Below, piece by piece: positions 62,949-64,000 of a stretch of DNA of 64,000 nucleotides (the stretch's first letter is position 1; each line of letters starts with the position of its first letter). The position numbers and the translations under genes were made by a program. Source of the DNA: Gordonia amarae NBRC 15530. GTDB lineage: Bacteria; Actinomycetota; Actinomycetes; Mycobacteriales; Mycobacteriaceae. The notes beneath the pieces are model-generated. The model saw only the letters and a list, made by a program, of their open reading frames with translations. It was not told where the DNA came from and did no database searches. The stretch spans positions 1-64,000 of the forward strand of contig NZ_BAED01000019.1 of assembly GCF_000241345.1 (NCBI RefSeq), written 5' to 3'.

Positions 62949-64000
62949 GTGCGTATTCCGTTGCAGTTGTTCACTGCTGACACCCGGATCGGCCAGTCGT
63001 CCCGTGCCCGCGTCACCTGCCGCTACAAGTGCGGGGAGGCGTGCTGGCACGAACCCGGAAACACCAGTGACAACGCCTACTTCAGGGATATCGCACGCAC
63101 CGCGATCTCGCGTCGCAGCGCGCTGACCGCCGCCGGCGCGACGGTGCTCGGCGTCACCCTCGCCGCGTGCGGCGACGACAGCTCGTCGTCGACACCGGCA
63201 CCGAGTTCGGGCAGCACCGGCACCCCGGCCACCACCGAATCACCCAATGGCATGAAGTTCGCCGCGGTGGCACCGAACACCGAGGACAAGGTCGTCATCC
63301 CCGACGGCTACCAGCAGGCGATCGTCATCCGCTGGGGCGACCCGGTGATCCCCGGCGCACCCGAGTTCGACTTCAACAAGCAGACCCCGGAGGCGCAGGC
63401 CAAACAGTTCGGCTTCAACAACGATTTCGCCGGACTGATCCCCGTCGACGGCGTCGCCAACCACTACTACCTGGTCTGCAACCAGGAGTACACGACCGAA
63501 CTGTTCATGTTCCACGGCTACAAGGAGAACGCGCCCACCGAGGCGCAGGCGCGGATCGCGATGGCTGCACACGGCATCGTGGTCGTGGAGGTCGCCGCAG
63601 AGCGCGGCACCGGCGCACTCACACCCGTCATCGGCCCCCGCAACCGCAAACTGGACGCCGGCGCACCGTTCACGCTGACCGGCCCCGCCGCGGGCAGCGA
63701 CTTCGTCAAGACCTCCGCCGACCCGGACGGCACCACGATCCTCGGCACCATCGCCAACTGCTCGGGCGGCATCACTCCCTGGGGCACAATGCTTTCCGGC
63801 GAGGAGAACTACAACAACTACTTCTCCAACGCAAGCAAGGTCACCGACCCGAAGGCCGCCGAACACCTCAAGCGGTACTCCTTCGAGGACGACGCCGACA
63901 ATCACCATTGGGGACATTTCGAGAAGCGTTTCGACCTGGCTCAAGAACCCAACGAGGCCAACCGGTTCGGTTATGTCGTTGAGGTCGACCCACACTACCC
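62949..64000 (+). CDS. phoX: PhoX-family alkaline phosphatase, 3' end outside the window
   Basis: The reading frame is open from the GTG at 62949 to the window edge (350 codons). It starts with a short segment followed by the PhoX hallmark CRYKCGEACWHEPGNTSDNAYFRDIARTAISRRSALTAAG. A Tat-like twin-arginine (SRRS) comes next, and a hydrophobic stretch ends in a lipobox-like TLAAC, so it is probably a Tat-exported lipoprotein. The catalytic region includes NQEYT, NCSGGITPWGTMLSGEENYNNYF and HFEKRFDLAQEPNEANRFGYVVEVDP. PhoX enzymes are Ca/Fe-dependent phosphomonoesterases induced by phosphate limitation, consistent with the PHO-box-like repeats upstream. Confidence 0.88.
   Translation, partial: MRIPLQLFTADTRIGQSSRARVTCRYKCGEACWHEPGNTSDNAYFRDIARTAISRRSALTAAGATVLGVTLAACGDDSSSSTPAPSSGSTGTPATTESPNGMKFAAVAPNTEDKVVIPDGYQQAIVIRWGDPVIPGAPEFDFNKQTPEAQAKQFGFNNDFAGLIPVDGVANHYYLVCNQEYTTELFMFHGYKENAPTEAQARIAMAAHGIVVVEVAAERGTGALTPVIGPRNRKLDAGAPFTLTGPAAGSDFVKTSADPDGTTILGTIANCSGGITPWGTMLSGEENYNNYFSNASKVTDPKAAEHLKRYSFEDDADNHHWGHFEKRFDLAQEPNEANRFGYVVEVDPHY

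Overview
The window is high-GC actinobacterial DNA, most likely from Gordonia or a close relative in the Mycobacteriales. The main reason is a long stretch (about 21.5-47.7 kb) whose gene order follows the Mycobacterium tuberculosis block from thrS to hisS: thrS, HIT protein, pgsA, patA, pimA, a small membrane protein, pdxS, tesB, pdxT, yebC, ruvC-ruvA-ruvB, yajC-secD-secF, a solute-binding lipoprotein, apt, rel, ppiB-like, a metallo-beta-lactamase-fold protein and hisS. GTG starts are common, 4-bp start/stop overlaps are frequent, and many -10 boxes sit 6-7 nt upstream of the start codon, which is the leaderless-transcript layout typical of mycobacteria.

Layout. (1) 1-9.1 kb: the end of a PUFA-synthase-like lipid megasynthase. 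It consists of an ACP-KR-DH protein that enters from the left edge, followed by a KS-CLF-AT-hotdog protein broken by an in-frame TAG at 5602-5604. A strong terminator closes it. (2) 9.2-12.1 kb: a small membrane protein and a toxin-antitoxin cluster (HipBA leftward, VapBC rightward). (3) 12.1-16.4 kb: a FabH-like ketosynthase, two esterases and a TetR C-terminal-domain protein with no DNA-binding domain. (4) 16.4-18.9 kb: a three-gene ABC-2 exporter operon in which two genes are disrupted. (5) 19-20.9 kb: a leftward, translationally coupled trio (resolvase-like protein, unknown protein, PPOX-family protein) fronted by an AT-rich region with 12-bp tandem repeats. (6) 20.9-47.7 kb: the conserved housekeeping block, interrupted between pdxS and tesB by a PP2C phosphatase, FHA-like protein and LuxR-type regulator cassette. 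(7) 47.7-64 kb: accessory genes. These are an orphan ABC permease, two universal stress proteins, an LLM oxidoreductase, a VOC protein, a TetR/membrane/FAD-oxidoreductase operon with a long inverted repeat, a NarL-type two-component system, several small enzymes, an orphan VapB, a TmrB-like NTPase and the start of a PhoX phosphatase with a PHO-box-like array.

The housekeeping block joins phosphatidylinositol mannoside synthesis (pgsA, patA, pimA), PLP synthesis (pdxS, pdxT), Holliday-junction processing (ruvCAB), Sec export (yajC, secD, secF), purine salvage and the stringent response (apt, rel), and two aminoacyl-tRNA synthetases. The observations that most deserve follow-up are: the 53-bp tandem duplication that places two identical 18-codon mini-ORFs between ruvC and ruvA; the PP2C/FHA/LuxR cassette with twin palindromes 21 bp apart; the catalytically degenerate resolvase operon; and the cluster of disrupted genes in the PUFA-like and ABC loci. 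The disruptions could be real decay or sequencing error. No tRNA, rRNA, CRISPR array or insertion sequence was found.
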